Shown here: one piece after another, positions 63,449 to 64,000 of the stretch
Numbering within the stretch: the first letter of the stretch is position 1
Layout: each line of letters begins with the position of its first letter
Assembly: GCA_040391605.1 (NCBI GenBank)
Contig: JBEBXK010000016.1
Coordinates: 12,560 to 76,559 of the forward strand
Reading direction: 5' to 3'
Origin: Vulgatibacter incomptus_A
GTDB taxonomy: Bacteria; Myxococcota; Myxococcia; Myxococcales; Vulgatibacteraceae
DNA length: 64,000 nucleotides
Position numbers and translations under genes: made by a program
Notes under the pieces: generated by a model
The model's input: the letters and a program-made list of their open reading frames with translations, nothing else
What the model was told of the DNA's origin: nothing
Database searches by the model: none

Positions 63449-63454
63449 TTTTCA

Positions 63455-63721
63455 TCAGGTGACGCCTTGCGCTTCTGGGGGTAAGACCTGAGGGTTGGGC
63501 GTCGTGGGCTGCCTTTGCCTCTTCCTCGTGACCGTGCGGAGGCGGGCGATGCATCGAAAGCCGGGGTTGCTGAGCAGTTTGTCTACCTTCTTGGTCGTGT
63601 GCTTTCGGTCGGGGCTTCGTACGTATGCGAGGCCAAGGCTGATCGTGTGAACCGCCAGCGCCTCATTGTGTACGAGGCCGGGCACCGCGTTGGCTGCCGA
63701 GAAGATTCACTTAGCGTGCAT
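63455..63721 (-). pseudogene. IS4-family transposase N-terminal remnant
   Basis: On the minus strand ATG 63721 opens MHAK, then an in-frame TGA, then IFSAANAVPGLVHNEALAVH, TISLGLAYVRSPDRKHTTKK and VDKLLSNPGF. MHAK...ALAVHxIxxGLAxxR...KKVDKLLSN is the familiar N-terminal start of IS4-type DDE transposases. After NPGF (about 63560) the likeness ends. It carries a nonsense codon and is truncated; the frame closes at 63455. No catalytic DDE domain remains. Confidence 0.65.
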
Positions 63722-63884
63722 TTCCCTTCCGTGATTTCCTAAACGAATTCATGGACGTTCTGAGCCTGGGTAGCGTGCTTGCTCATGGAGCCTCACTGTG
63801 ATTTTCATAAATCCAAAATTCAACAGGGACAGGTCTCAATCGGCGGTCTCAAGCGGTGATCGGACCCCTGCTGCGTTCTTTGCT
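63722..63884. other. intergenic stretch before the right-edge IS
   Basis: AT-richer sequence with no gene seen. It lies between the IS4-like remnant and the terminal repeat of the IS3-type element. Confidence 0.35.
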
Positions 63885-63885
63885 G

Positions 63886-64000
63886 TGACCTGCCCCCCAT
63901 CACTGGCCCACTCGTAGCGTGAGCTCGGTGAACTTCTTTGCATATTCTGCAGGCGTTTGATTGTCGAGGGAACTATGCGGTCGGACAAAATTAAAGTCTC
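63886..64000 (-). mobile_element. end of an IS3-family insertion sequence (runs off window)
   Basis: TGACCTGCCCCCC at 63886-63898 looks like the terminal inverted repeat of an IS3-type element, followed immediately by the end of an OrfB transposase. The other end lies beyond the window. Confidence 0.65.
63900..64000 (-). CDS. IS3-family transposase OrfB, C-terminal end (partial)
   Basis: Read on the minus strand from the window edge: DFNFVRPHSSLDNQTPAEYA then KKFTELTLRVGQ and TGA at 63902-63900. The Y/F-N-x-x-RPHSSLxxxTPAEYA block is the conserved C-terminal end of the integrase core in IS3-family OrfB proteins. Only 32 codons are visible, so intactness is unknown. Confidence 0.85.
   Translation of the reverse strand, partial: DFNFVRPHSSLDNQTPAEYAKKFTELTLRVGQ

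Noticed and set aside
63515..63742. Plus-strand 75-codon frame downstream of the candidate immunity gene
   Set aside because: It is antisense to the IS4-like remnant, whose translation is recognisable. The plus-strand product has no features of its own.

Overview
The window looks like chromosomal DNA from a myxobacterium or close relative (Myxococcota). It is GC-rich and dominated by secreted lipoproteins with glycine-rich linkers, MopE-type Cys/Asp motifs, Ig-like repeats and OmpA anchors. The iron-uptake receptor carries an N-terminal TonB_C domain, a layout I associate with this phylum. This taxonomic call is inference from gene content. I found no rRNA, tRNA or CRISPR array.

Layout: (1) 1-2585 (-): probable operon of an ABM-fold monooxygenase, a ChrR-type cupin, an FAD amine oxidase and a membrane protein cut by the window edge, divergent from a GcvA-like LysR regulator (2769-3680). 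(2) 3681-5013: a decayed patch with a transposase remnant, a broken hydrolase-like lipoprotein gene and a small lipoprotein. (3) 5102-12299: a large membrane protein, then a likely glycolipid locus (flippase-like membrane protein, metallophosphoesterase, GT21 ceramide-glucosyltransferase-like enzyme, MGDG-synthase-like protein). (4) 12616-14111: bioH-like and bioC-like biotin genes. (5) 14242-17298: a copper-efflux operon, copA-cueR, behind a clear CueR-type promoter. (6) 17340-38096: a cell-surface region with a decayed Ig-like gene, three lipoprotein genes, a tightly coupled three-gene operon (MopE-like lipoprotein, 1467-aa coiled-coil lipoprotein, OmpA-family protein) and a 1287-aa Ig-repeat lipoprotein. 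(7) 38282-46860: a Fur-controlled iron-uptake locus, with a minus-strand operon (DUF3325-like, DUF3649-like, PepSY membrane protein, lipoprotein) divergent from a TonB-dependent receptor, exbB, exbD and tonB. (8) 47104-63448: a Tc (ABC) toxin locus, with a TcA gene split by two -1 frame changes, a single-gene TcB-TcC fusion with a low-GC variable tip, and a small low-GC gene placed like an immunity gene. (9) 63455-64000: an IS4-like transposase remnant and the 3' end of an IS3-family transposase.

The most unusual parts are the Tc locus, which combines a fused BC component with a candidate immunity gene, and the coupled MopE/coiled-coil/OmpA operon, which I could not match to a named system. 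All family assignments are from reading the translated sequence; no database search was run.
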